DNA from: Prostheceraeus crozeri | Lineage: Eukaryota > Platyhelminthes > Polycladida > Euryleptidae | Length of the DNA: 64,000 nucleotides | Assembly (NCBI GenBank): GCA_907163375.1 | Contig: CAJQUW010005549.1 | Location: 1-64,000, forward strand | Direction: 5' to 3' | Shown here: positions 23,925-35,779 of the stretch, piece by piece | Position numbering within the stretch: position 1 is the stretch's first letter | How the letters are laid out: every line of letters begins with the position of its first letter | Notes under the pieces: model-generated | Seen by the model: only the letters and a program-made list of their open reading frames with translations | What the model was told of the DNA's origin: nothing | Database searches by the model: none | Program-made: the position numbers and the translations under genes

Positions 23925-24712
23925 ACACAACTTAAGAGCTAGAAAAAATTAATGATCATTTAGAAAATCTATTTGATATTTTAAGTTCACCAAAATTTAG
24001 TACGACATTAAATTTTATAGCAACTGCTTCATCATATACTTGTAATTTAGATCCTATTATTCATTTACGTAGAACAAAATAAACATTATGAAGTAGCACT
24101 AACTAGTTTTTCAACATTTGTTACGATACAAAATATTATCAAAAATGTAAATGACCAATTCAAATATTCTGATGATAAAGGCAAAACTTGGAAAGTACTG
24201 ACTTTTCTTCCTGGTTCTTATGAAGTTGATTCTATTTCAAATGAAATAGAAAGACATTTAGGTATTCAATTTAAAGACAAAAAACAATTACATTTCGCAG
24301 TTGAATCAGCAGTTAATAAATTTTCTCTTACTTCAGATGAAAATCATCAAGTTGATTTTAACATTGACAAGTGTCTATCAAGACTATTAGGCTTTAAAAA
24401 GAAAGTCTATACACAAGGTTTTCACATAAGTGAAAATATACCTAAAATAACTGAAATAAATTCAATCAACGCTCATCGTGATACTATAGAAGGTGGCTAC
24501 GTAAATGGAAAACTAACAAATAATATATTCAGTTATCTAGCATTTACAGTTCCGATTGGCTGCAGTTTGAATGTAATCCCAAAATCATTAACATATTTTC
24601 CAGTTACCAGAGAAACAATTAAATTTAATTACCATTAAAATAACAGATGAGAAAGGAAATAAATTTTGGAGGTGAAGAGATTATGATAGATCTATTGTTG
24701 CGTGAAGTATGA
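23925..24712 (+). pseudogene. Old Polinton: minor capsid protein remnant
   Basis: Aligns along its length with 60835-61623: KGKTWKVLTFLPGSYEVDSI, KDKKQLHFAVE and a C-terminal GGEEIMIDLLLREV. Fossil copy, not whole. Confidence 0.8.
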
Positions 24713-26094
24713 GATTAAATGATATAAATATATATGTCTTTAAACAAAAAAGTTAAATCTAATCATCATCATAACTTATCCAATAAAGTTTTATTAGTTA
24801 TTTGCGGAAAATCAGGTTGTGGAAAAACTTATCTATTATTTAAAATTTTCACGACACCAAACTTTTTGGATAATGATATTCTTATAATTTTTACAACAAC
24901 AGCAGAACAACCTATTTATCAATTCTTGAGACACGGATTTGAAAATGATCTTTCAAAATCTGGAATTGTTTCCTTATTCGAAGAATATGAGAAATCAGAT
25001 TTTGACGAGGATATAATTTCATGGTGTGAAGAAGCAGCTAAAAATACTAACTTAGTAGAAACAAATAAAGATAATCGTATTTCAGTAAAATTAATAGATG
25101 ATAAAGGTAATATGTCTGATCCAAGTAAGCTAGCCAAAACAAAGAAACATTGTATAGTTTTCGATGATTGTGTAGATAATAGAAATCAAACAATCCAGAG
25201 AAATTATTTTACAAGAGGAAGACATAATAATTGTAGCGTGTTCTATTCAACACAAAGTATGTATTCATTAGACGGAGGTGTTATTAGAAAGAATGCAAAT
25301 ATATTTATGCTATTTAACATTAATTCAAGAAACCTTTAAGGGTCATTTTCAGATAAATGTTAATTTGATTTTGAAAATACGAAAAAATGAAGTATCTCAA
25401 AATTTCTTGTCCTATCAAAGACATGGCATGAAGGCGTTATCTGCAAAAATTAGAACTAGAAAGTTCTTAGTTAAATTTTTACAGCATGTTGAAAATAACT
25501 AAGAAAAACATTACGTAAAATTAACAAAAACAATTGAGATTCGAATGAATAGTAATAATATTCTGATTGACGTATTAGTTTCCATCTTAATTGTCAGTAA
25601 GAGGTTACTGAATATGTCTGAAGTGGTTTGATGCTCTCTAGTCGTATTGCACCCTTTTCGTTTGACGAAATATCATATTATATTAATGATTTTGACGGCA
25701 CACTTATGTACATTATTATAATTTCTAGTTATATGTAAGGTCAATACGTAAACAAGGGCATTAAAAAGCACTTTGAGCTACCATACAACGATATAATAAC
25801 AAAATTTGGTCGTACAATTGGGCAATTCCCTCATAATCTAAATGAAGTCCTCGATAAGGCTTCAACTTGAACGTGACGAATGCTACACGATTTGTATACG
25901 CTTATAATATTAGCCCAAATTAAGCATATCTTTTGTCAAGAATCATTTAAGGTATGTACACTACGTAAGAGTACATGTCTTTAAGTAAAACAGATTCGTA
26001 TTGCAGGGAATAAAAAATTCTATTAACTCTACATACAAACATCAAAACTACAAAATACTTGAAGCATTCATAATCGTATTCTCTTACAAGCCAG

Positions 26095-28352
26095 TTATTG
26101 ATCAAGCTTCAACAATGTTTTAATATTGAAGACATAGTCGCTCTTGATTACGATGCGAGTTTTGTCATTGAATGTACCATAAGCATATGCTGTACGTGGA
26201 AGGGCAAATAAACAACACTTAACTGGCACAAATGTTTGAGAGTCAGACAATTCTTGATAATTTATCCTAGAATCTACCTTACTAAAGTAGGATTCATGGA
26301 TTACATAAATACCTCTTTTGTACTCATTTCCACAATCATCTCTCGACTTCCTTGTAAGTTGAGACAAAGAATGAGCTTTGAACAAGTAAAAGTTCTCATA
26401 GTCCTCGTCATCTGCTTTCAGAACGATGACGTCCTCATTTTGAGGAGGTACTTTTTTCAATACTTCGACTTTTGGGTGGAAATCAATGTCATCACAGGGG
26501 CAGTCAAAGTATTTGCCGATGACACATTTATCACAACAGCAAGATAAGTTGCGAACAATAACATGATACGGAACTCCAATTCCTATAACAGAATGGATCT
26601 GCATCGTTGAGGATATCGATGAGATATCTTGTGACAATGTGGCGAGACTATTCTTAGCGGCGTCAAGATCAGCGTCAGAAATGGTGAAAATCTGAATTTG
26701 TGAATTTGTTTGGAATTCTTTAGCCCATGACTGGAATTCAGCAAATGTCTGAATTATGTGTTTGCCGTGCTTCACCGAGTTATCCGCCTCTCTCTTAATC
26801 ACTGTTCCGATTCCATCGAATGAACCCTTACCATGTGATGACTCAAAGAAAGTCCATGTTGCAGATAGAGCGAAGACTTTCTCGAAGCATGAAACGACAG
26901 CAAAGATACTTTTGTTACGGTATTGTGAAGTTGGGCTATCTGTTAAGAAATGCACCCGCTTTATCTTTCCATTTTCTTTCAATTGGTGAATAAATGAAGT
27001 TACGATTGCAAAAACCATGTTTTCGGAATGCTCAAGCTCACCAGATATGGCACAATGTGAAGAGCTATGTGCTTCTCCGTCATCAGATCTAAAGTAGGCA
27101 ACGAGAGGATGAATAGTTACTTGCGACTGCGACCAGTAAGCGCTTTGCACCTCGTCATTTGAACTGCAGCAGTAATTCTGTGCAAAAGTCATGCGTATAA
27201 GAACCTCAGATGTGTTAAGCTTCTCCTTCAAGTTTCTCACAAACTTGAACTGATTGGAGACCCGGTTTACGTGATGTTTGAAAACGGGAACGGCTTCAAC
27301 GAAAAATTGAAGAAAATCTTCATATACAAGAGTTTCTGAAACTAGTCTAACCTTAGACCTACCATTGGCATCTTTCACAGTATCCCATTTATTGAAAGTT
27401 ATCGTTTCAGAGAGCATTCCTCAGGATTTACTCAGTATGAAAGACAGAAGATCTGAGCTCTGAGCTACTTCATCAATGCATTCAAGAAACTTATCAGGGT
27501 TATTTGAAACGACATCAAACCCGTTTTCCTTATCCAATGATTTCAACAAAAGAGAAAAATTCTGATGGTATTTACACAGACAAGTCGTTCGGTTAAAGAA
27601 GTTCACCAGTTTGATATTAGCCGGACGGAGTCTTGTAAACGTTGTGTAACATAATATTAAAGAAGGATTTTCATTGGAGAATTTCTTATACAAATTTTTC
27701 ATATATTCTGTAAGAAAACGCTTCTGAATACGATCCTTATCTATTGTCACGGTGTCCTTTTTTCCAGGACATACGCACGAAACGTCATCACGATAAAAAA
27801 ATCCACTACTGGTTTCCCAATCAAAACTTTCGTTTGCGTACGAAGTTTGCGAACAGAGATGGTATTTTTGGATGCTGAAGTTTTTGAACATCTTTTTGAA
27901 AATCTCATTGTCTTGCGAGCCATATTATTGTATCGATATTTTTTCATTATTCTACCGGAAAGAATCCTGCCTACACTGGATCCTTTCTTAGTACTATCCA
28001 TTGAACGACTCTCTTTGATTTGAAATACTACTGACTCATTGAAAACTAAAGCTTTTATCAGATTTGGTGTCAAAGATGATGTTGATAAGCCGGCAGCTTG
28101 AAGCTCATTTGCAAGTTTGGTCTTAGGTGAAGAATGTACTTGTGAGTCGAACCCACCAAAATCAGTTTCCGTCATCACTTGCTTTTTTTGTGATACTTTT
28201 AATCGAGTTCTCTTAAGTTGCTTCTTTGTTCTATTATACTTCTGCTCCAATCGACCGTTCGTTCGAAGAAGTATTCTGATTTTCATTCCAGCACGTGAAT
28301 TGGCACGTGAAATTCTCTTCCTGGTCATCTTCCTTCTATGATCCTCGACCTC
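26095..28352 (-). CDS. Transposon protein, exon 2 (candidate transposase), broken
   Basis: Exon 2 starts at 28352 after the acceptor TTTTTTTCAG. It reads a basic, coiled-coil region (RLEQKYNRTKKQLKRTRLKV), a cysteine-bearing middle (TRLRPANIKLVNFFN and TTCLCKYHQNFSLL), then a core with LTDSPTSQYRNK and SSHGKGSFDGIGTVIKRE, which I take as candidate RNase H-like catalytic motifs, and a CCCDKC/FDCPCDD zinc-binding-like cluster. The frame changes near 27890 and one in-frame TGA lies at 27421-27423 just before a GGA-ATG, so this copy is disabled. Function as a transposase is inferred from the terminal repeats around it; the superfamily is not known to me. Confidence 0.6.
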
Positions 28353-28412
28353 CTGAAAAAAATCGAATTAACTCAGACAAAAATTATTAGAATATGGCAT
28401 TTAAATTCTTAC
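28353..28412 (-). other. Intron in the transposon gene
   Basis: Donor CTCAG/GTAAGA and acceptor TTTTTTTCAG/GAGG on the minus strand bound a 60-bp AT-rich intron; splicing keeps the frame (phase 0). Confidence 0.8.
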
Positions 28413-28622
28413 CTGAGCTGATTCTTCTTTACAATTTTTACTGCGATACTTTTGTACACGTGATGCAACCGTTTTCCTCCTTTGTTTGAGCTTCCGTAAA
28501 CCTAGAACACGAACAGGAACGCAGTTTTTCTTTTGTCTCTCGCGATTTTTTTCTTTATATGCTAAATCATGTTTCTTTTTTTCTCGGTATCTTTTTGAAC
28601 GTTCAGCAGGCGTCAGGGGCAT
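28413..28622 (-). CDS. Transposon protein, exon 1 (basic N terminus)
   Basis: Starts at ATG 28622 (MPLTPAERSKRYREKKK) and encodes about 70 residues, nearly half of them lysine, arginine or glutamate. Such a basic opening is what I remember for this protein family and may bind DNA. It is joined to exon 2 by a 60-bp intron with good splice sites. No break is seen in this exon. Confidence 0.65.
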
Positions 28623-28705
28623 CTGAAATGAGAAAAATCATTATTTATATGATACAATATAAAAACAATACAGTTAAAGAAAGATTAACTAGATTTCTCT
28701 GATTC

Positions 28706-28735
28706 TGTAACATTCGTCACGTGACGAATGTTACA
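28706..28735. promoter_or_regulatory. 30-bp perfect palindrome upstream of the transposon gene
   Basis: Two GTGACGAATGTTACA boxes meet head to head with CACGTG at the centre, 84 bp upstream of the start codon. Single copies of the same box occur at 28875-28889 and 29067-29081 and, with one change, near the other end at 25873-25887. Probable protein-binding sites for transposition or autoregulation. Confidence 0.6.
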
Positions 28736-29640
28736 TTTTATAGTTTGTCTAAGATTGTGAAAAAACTTAAAACATTTCAGTCCGTTCAAAAAGTGCTATT
28801 ACGAGATGTCATAAACATCAATGTTTTACGAAAATATTGATATTCTTACATAAGCTTATCTATGTCAAATCTCCGTGACGAATGTTACATTCTTAACCAA
28901 TCTACCTGACTTACCCTAAAACAATAACGTTTGTCTGGGTTTTCACGCATTTCTAGTCAAAAAAGTAGATATTTTTTTATTTCTACACTTGTTGGACTTC
29001 AGAAAAATGTACATAGATTGTTTCTAACACGAGTTTATAAACATGTTGAATTGAATTATTGTTATGGTGACGAATGTTACACCAAAGTTGGTGACATGTA
29101 CTCTATGACGGATTTTTTCAATGAAAGTGGAGATATGATATTAACTTAATCACTTAATCAATCTACGATACGTGTAAAGAAAGTTTGTACATCACAGAAA
29201 CTCCTTACCTCAACTGATGCTCGTCAGGTTGGCCGCGAAATTGCAAACAATAGCTGGTGACATTCACTTTTCATGCCGATTGACGTCGACATTGAGCTAC
29301 AGCAACCAATAAACGAACGGTAAGCGAATTCTTCCCTAACGTCGGAAGTGGGTGAGGTGGTTATCTGACATTGACAGTAGAAGAAACAGAATCGATAGTT
29401 AATCTAATGAATAAAGTACTGGTGACACGATTTTCACGAATTGGCCCATTTATCTGAAATGATCCCTAAGTGACTTATTAAAAGATTTATGCGTAAGAGA
29501 TAGAGATGAATTTAAACAATCATGTAATAATGCTTGGTTTTAATATCATGGATTTATTACTATTAATATTGATAAAAAAGTAGATGATAGAGTAATCGAA
29601 AATCTTTGCGCGGAGTGAAGACGGAAACGAGACAAAGACA

Positions 29641-29668
29641 GAACTTAGTTCCGGGAAACAGAGTTTCC
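29641..29668. repeat. GC hairpins with three-base loops, old Polinton
   Basis: GAAC-TTA-GTTC (29641-29651) and GGAAAC-AGA-GTTTCC (29654-29668) lie between the convergent ends of the ATPase and PolB remnants. They match in style the hairpins of the young copy, so the feature predates the split of the two lineages. Confidence 0.6.
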
Positions 29669-29735
29669 AGTCTCGCGAAACTTCGGTTCTTATCGCGTAG
29701 CGGTAATTAAATTAATTAATTAATTAATTTAGAGA

Positions 29736-31790
29736 TTAAAATGTCTCATAATCTTCCAACTCAGCAATTAAATCTATTAATTCTTCGTTAGTATAATGGC
29801 ATTCTTTCTTTATTTTTTTGAAAGTTTCTGCAAGAACATCTTGTTGATCTCCATATGGATTCATTATACCATTTTCATTAGCTTCCTGTCTTTTAAGAAT
29901 ATTTATTTTTGGTGAGAATCTTTTATCTTCGGTGTCATTTTCTCTTTCTGGAATACTTATACCATTTTCCAAACTTCTTTTCCAAGGTTTTCTACTTTTG
30001 TTGTTAATGTTTCATTATTAAATAACTTTATAAAATCCTCAGCCTTCACTTTACTTTCAGTATAGCCTTTAAATGTTTTATTTTCCGTTAATCTATCGTT
30101 TTCATCAACAACTATACAATATTTTATTTTTGGTGCAATAAGCAGTGGAAATATAATTCCACCTACCGTTTTTACCTTGACAAAGATTTCCACCTACATA
30201 ACCAGCCGTCTCTAATTTATCAAATAATTCATTTGACATGTATATACTGTCACTATCGGTGTAGTATATATTCCTTTCTTTAAAACCATTAATTTCTAAA
30301 ATTAAATTATTCATGATCCTTCTTGAGTAAGCAAGAATAAATGATCCTAAATGAGAAGGCATAAATGAAATCTTTCCCTTTTCATTAATATTTGCTTTAA
30401 GAAACTCGTCTTTTTCCATTTCTACTTTTACAAAGAATTGTTCATCATTTACTTTTCAAAGTCTTTTACTTTTTCAGAGAAATTCTTCTTTAATGTATTT
30501 TCATTCCACAAATGATATTTAGTAGTTATATCTTTTTGCACAGTTTTTCCATAAAGATTTAATCGGGAAATATGAATCAAACCCAGATTAATTGTGTGCT
30601 ATTAAAGTTACTTCAGCAAAATTGAATTTCCCCAGATCTTTGAAAAATTGATGTATGCTATCATTGCCGATGTAAACTTTTAGACAATGTAGAAGTTTAT
30701 TAAGTTCTTGTTCGGTTAAATTATTATACTTGATATTTATGTCTTTATTTGTTTGGTAGTTTCTTCATTACCTAATCGTTTTATTTTAATCATATTTTTG
30801 AAATTCTTTCATCCAAATATTTTATTTTTTCTTTCGGTAGACATCTAATAAACTTATTTAAGTTTATTGCAGCGCATGCATATGGAATTGGATGAGTTGT
30901 ACGATATTCTGGATCAGGATAAGTTTCAAGATCCCATGTATATGTAGAACCATTGTAAGTTTCCTTAATAGCAATAGTTTTATATGGAAGTGTTGTTAAA
31001 CGTTCTTCTGTAACTGTTTACATATGGGTATGAAATTATTTTCAATTTCTCTAATACCTTCAAATTTCTGATTCTTGTCTATCAAACAATAATGACCAAT
31101 CTTAGAACTTAAATAATGACAAATGTAATGAACATAATTATGCAGTGTTCGAAATCCTCTAGGAGATAAATGTCTATCTTTAGGATTATAATATTGTATA
31201 TCATCATTGAAGTATTGATTGAATTGACGGAACTTGCAATTTGACATTATTCCTCTTCTTGACGTAGATTTCTCTCTATACAGAAATCTATTAAACATCT
31301 CTGCTACAGTTGTTAATTGCTCTCTATTGAAATTATGTGAGAAATTAAAGCATTTTTTATGAAAAAGAAATCTTCACTAGGAATATAACAATATTACACT
31401 ATATATATTCATTAATTTCATAATTCATATTTATGCCTGCTCCTCTAGGTGATCTTTGAACTAATCTCATTCCATGATCTTCATATTTAATACTCCCTGT
31501 GAAAATCTATTCTTCAGGATCTGATTTCTCATCTAGATTTGCGTACCAAGTTTCAAAGGAATTCTTATTATAAAATATAGTAGAAAAACTATTGATTACC
31601 TCACCATCTTCTTTTGTAATTCTTCCCAAGAGATCTGCAATTTTGCCATTATTAATAAGTTCTCTTATATCATTAATTACATCAGTAAAATATTCATTTT
31701 CATACGTTTTTTCGTTTGGATTAAACAGATTTAGTAAAGCAGAACTATAATCTTCAATATGATCAGTTTTATCATCATTCGTTCCTTCTA
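29736..31790 (-). pseudogene. Old Polinton: PolB remnant, inverted relative to the young copy
   Basis: Recognisable parts include YYTDSDSIYMSNELF (polymerase motif C), MPSHLGSFILAYSRRIMNN, the exonuclease-side segment TYTWDLETYPDP, and the N-terminal MSNCKFRQFNQYF block. It points opposite to the ATPase remnant, whereas in the young element both lie on one strand. Fossil with many breaks. Confidence 0.85.
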
Positions 31791-31794
31791 ATTT

Positions 31795-32030
31795 TTAACC
31801 AGACATTTTAAGGGAATAAATTTGTATTAACCTTCTCTGTAGTACAATTTTACGGAAAGAAATTTGCATTAACCTTCTCTGTAGTACAATTTTACAGAAA
31901 GAAATTTGCATTAACCTTCTCTGTAGTACAATTTTAAGGAAATAAATTTATATTAACCTTCTCTGTTGTACAATTTTAAGGAAATAAATTTATATTAACC
32001 TTCTCTGTAGTACAATTTTATATTCATTTC
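31795..32030. repeat. 42-bp minisatellite, five copies
   Basis: TTAACCTTCTCTGTAGTACA recurs at exactly 42-bp steps (CCTTCTCT at 31831, 31873, 31915, 31957, 31999). The last copy is the 3' end of the 106-codon remnant at 31995-32315, so the array grew from a gene tail. Confidence 0.9.
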
Positions 32031-32315
32031 TCTTAGTATTTGTTTTTCTTCCTTAGTAAGAAATCCTTTATTAAATAGCCACCATAAGTTATTATAAGCT
32101 AAAAATATTCTAAAACTTCGTAAACATAATGGTAAATAATCAGTCTTATCGTGTCTTTTTAAATTGTGTTTTATTTTGTAATCTTTAACAAGCTCAACAT
32201 ATTTATGATGATAATAAAACTTAACTTCTTTCTTTGGATGTGTAGGATTTGTGGGATGTTTATGATCTTTTAAAACAGGAATATGTTCTATTAGATATTC
32301 TGTTTCTTTATTCAT
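31995..32315 (-). pseudogene. Old Polinton: conserved unknown (101-residue family)
   Basis: Aligns with 59559-59864 of the young copy: HIPVLKDHKHPTNP, VKFYYHHKYVELV, LCLRSFRIFLAYNNLWWL. No function known to me. Confidence 0.8.
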
Positions 32316-32469
32316 TTCAAAGGGAATAAATTTAAATATAGAACTAGAATTTCCTACTGCTTATATATACTTCATGCATCTTAAACTAAAGGTTTCAAAG
32401 TGCCAAATGTATTTCTCAAATTATTGATATCTCTAAAAGAAGAATCACAAAGTTGACAAAAATTTGAGT

Positions 32470-33335
32470 GCATTTTAAATATAATAAAATGATGTTAACA
32501 AATGTTGGTGGTTGTGCTTGCAAAAGAATCAGAAATAGAATTAGAAAACTATATCATGAAAATTGGTGACGTTTTATCAGGTCCATTACATCTATCTATT
32601 CTTCCACAACAAAATACCGAGTTAACAAATAAAAAATATCTTGATACGCAGATCGGGAAATCTATGAATGAAGCTATGAAAATGAATGATGAAAAACAGT
32701 TAGCAGAGATAAAGACAAAACGTGTGAAAATAAAAACTGATTTATCAAAATTTTATGAAAAGATAGAAAATGATCTATTAAAACTTAATAAAAAACTAGC
32801 GGAACAATCAAAGATCGCTATCCTCCTAGCACTTAATGTAAAGTCTGCAATTCTACAGAGTAAGCAACTGAGTAAACAAGTGGAACAGCTTTCAACAAAG
32901 AATCAAAAATTAATATGTCAATTCCTAGCCATCATCCAAAAAAGAATTGATGAATTACATGTAAGTACCCGCATTACAATACAAATGAAGTTCGTGAACA
33001 AAATGGAAAATGAAGTGGAAGCTCTTAATCAGATGGTTAACGAAGTGAAAACCCTTAAAATGAATTAAGAAAATGAATTAAAAAAAATTATAAAGGAAAT
33101 AAAGAACAGTTAGATGCTACTAAAAACCAGTTGAATGCTGTTAAAGTTGAATTGAACGCATTAAAAACAGATTTGAAGAAAAGTGAGGAAAAATTAGAAG
33201 TAAATGAAAAAGAAATCAAACACATCATACACTACTTGACGCATTGGATAAAGTACAAGAGCAGGTTAATAAAGTAATTCGCCGGTTACTGAAGAACAAA
33301 ACTTTGTTTCCTACAATAAAACAGGAAACTTAAAG
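32470..33335 (+). pseudogene. Old Polinton: fibre-like coiled-coil remnant
   Basis: Shares with 53448-54332 the block GDVLSGPLHLSILPQQNTEL followed by TNKKYLDTQI and a long heptad region. Confidence 0.75.
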
Positions 33336-33399
33336 CTAAAATATACTAAAATTGTATACTAAAATATCTAGACTGAAAGTTAAATTAAAACCTAAAAAA

Positions 33400-33847
33400 T
33401 GCCTGTAATTTATTAACACAAACTTAAACATTTTTCATCAAATCAAAAAATTGCAAGCGAACCATCTATGAAATCTGTTTACCATTATAACAGTGTAGAT
33501 GCAATCTAAAAAGAAGGAGATGGAATATTTACTGGTATTGAAAGTGTCGTTAATATCATTGAAAATAATAAAGATTTGATTACATCTGCTGCAAAAGGAG
33601 CTGCTGCAATTGGAAGTATAGCTAATGCAGTTTCAAATGATGTTAAATCACAAAATGAACTCAAACAAATATAAGCTATTCGCAAACTTAGGAATAAAGC
33701 AAAAGAACTTGCAAAAGAACAAAAATTTCAGATGAAGCAAAAAATAAAATAGCGAAGTTACAGAACACAAAAAGTAAGAACGGAGTTCCCGAGACTTTTT
33801 CTCGTTTGGAAGAAATAAGAGGTAATGGATTAGCAAAACTCCAGTAG
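33400..33847 (+). pseudogene. Old Polinton: pVI-like remnant
   Basis: Shares with 52774-53274 the block NNKDLITSAAKGAAAIGS and the near C-terminal EEIRGNG. Confidence 0.75.
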
Positions 33848-33906
33848 TTCTAAATTGTCTTCTTAACGGTATCTCTATATCAAAATACCTATAATATTTA
33901 TTATAA

Positions 33907-35231
33907 AATGACCACACTACTTGAAAGTACATTTAGATTAGACGATCCCCCATTTGTGAGTTATAATCAGAAAAAAATGATCATATAAAAATTGCAATGA
34001 ATCCTGGTTCTTCAGGAAGAGTAAATACTGGAGGTGATTTAATCTTTGAAGTTGGTAATCAACAAAGTTATTTATATTTACCAGATTCCTTTTTGCACTG
34101 TGAATATTCTCTATATTCTGATAACGATTTTAAAGCACCATTACCTGTTACAGATAATATTACATTAGAAAACAATTTCTTTCCTAAATGATTTACACAA
34201 ATGCGTTTAGATGCTTCAACACAAAATGTAGAAAAAATGAGTGATTCACCAGTTGTAATTGATACAATGCTTAGATTTGTAACAATTAGTGAAAGTAATA
34301 AAAGAAATTAAATTGAAGATTGGTTTCCAGATAATAATGATGGTAGAGTTATAGATGACATGCAACACACAGGAACAGATGCTGCGGGAATTGCGAAAGA
34401 TGTAGAAAAAATTGAAAAACATTTAAATAAAACACACAATAGCGCATATAAAGAAAGACGTGATTTTAACAAAAAAGTGAACAAACTCTTGCTTAATCAT
34501 TATCTTCATTATTTGGATATTTAGATTATAATAAAATATCATGTCAATTAAAATTCAAACTCATTATTCATTGCACTGAAAATAATGAATGAATATTTTT
34601 CGGAGACAAAACGAAAAAAGCATACTTAAAGATTGATAGACTTGAATGTTGGATAAAACATATTACTCTTAATTTAAAAATTGAAACAGTTATTACGAAA
34701 AGATTAAATACTAATAAACCAATTCCAGTAAGTTTTATGAAAGGTATAGCTAGTTCTGTTACTTTTTCAGATCAAGGATTTAACTGGAATTTTACTAGAA
34801 CTTCAAATACACCAAGATATTTATTACTAACTTTTCAAAAGAATGAACCCCCGAGCTTTGGCCTTTTTCATTTAAATTCAATTAAAAGTTTACAAATTTC
34901 ATTAAATCAAACACGCTATCCAATTGATTCATTGAGATTTGATACTACGAACAATCAATTTATGGAAGGATATACTGCTTATAAAGGTTTGTGTCGAGAA
35001 TTTGGAGCTGAAGCACAATTATCTCCTTTAGACTGGAAGAATTTATACCCTGTTTTCTGTTTCGATTTAAGTGCACAAACTGAAGATAAGATTAAAGATG
35101 GTTGTGATGTAACAATTAATATTGAACAGAGTACATGTAATTCCTCATTATCATTATTGGCACATGGTTTGCTTTTAGAAGATGCATAATCTATTGAGAT
35201 TCTAAATGGAAAAATGGTTAGGATCGGTTAA
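33907..35231 (+). pseudogene. Old Polinton: major capsid protein remnant
   Basis: Shares MNPGSSGRVNTGGDLI, YLYLPDSFLHCEYSLYSD and the C-terminal DWKNLYPVFCFDLSAQTED with the young major capsid gene. Fossil with many breaks. Confidence 0.85.
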
Positions 35232-35283
35232 TAAACCGCGATTACGATAGGTTGATTCTTTTTCATATTTTTATTTTTTAAAA

Positions 35284-35740
35284 TGTATGATGAAGAAGAA
35301 GTAGAATTGAAATTGTAGATGGTAATAAACCAAAACATATTATTATTGATAAAAAATATTATGTTAGTAGACTAATGATAGATAATATAAAAATGAAAGA
35401 AGAAAAAAATGGTGAAATTCTTCCATTAGTTCTTCTAATAATAGGAGGTATAGCAGCAGCAGGAAGTGTAACAGGTGGAGCTGCTGGTATTGCTCAAGCA
35501 GTGAATAAAAATAAATCAGAGAAGGCAGCATTAGAAGAACAAAAACGTCATAGCAAAGAGTTGGAGAAAGCAGCAAGGGGGCAAGGAGTAGCAGATTAAT
35601 TTCTTAGTAAATTAAATTCAGTTGATGAAGGAAAAAGAGTTCTCAAAAATATTCTACATAATATTGATGATTTAATTGAAATTAAAGAAACAAAAGATGG
35701 TTCTGGAATATAGTTGAATCCCAGTATGATTCGTTAAAAC
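35284..35740 (+). pseudogene. Old Polinton: small hydrophobic protein remnant
   Basis: Contains LPLVLLIIGGIAAAGSVTGG and QAVNKNKSEKAALEEQKRH, matching the gene region 50569-51047 in the young copy. Confidence 0.75.
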
Positions 35741-35779
35741 ACCTATTTTATTTTATTTTATCTTATTAAATCTTTTAAA

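Larger units (their letters stand above)
25340..29466 (-). mobile_element. Intron-bearing DNA transposon of unassigned superfamily
   Basis: A 4,127-bp unit with 20-bp imperfect terminal inverted repeats: GGGTCATTTTCAGATAAATG at the left and CATTTATCTGAAATGATCCC at the right, with TAA on each side. It splits the old Polinton ATPase, so both ends are confirmed by resumed homology. It encodes one minus-strand gene (26095-28622) with a 60-bp intron. Copies of GTGACGAATGTTACA lie near both ends (25873, 28706-28735 as an inverted pair, 28875, 29067), as expected of transposase-binding sites. The encoded protein matches a repeated family I remember only as uncharacterised. Confidence 0.8.
24734..29618 (+). 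pseudogene. Old Polinton: packaging ATPase remnant, split by a transposon
   Basis: The 5' part (24734-25339) has Walker A GKSGCGKT and Walker B CIVFDD and aligns with the young ATPase. Homology stops at 25339 and resumes at 29467, where the C-terminal part is recognisable up to 29618. The gap is exactly the DNA transposon at 25340-29466. Confidence 0.85.

Noticed and set aside
31795-32030. Possible CRISPR-like array
   Set aside because: The 42-bp units are directly tandem with no unique spacers, and the host is an animal.
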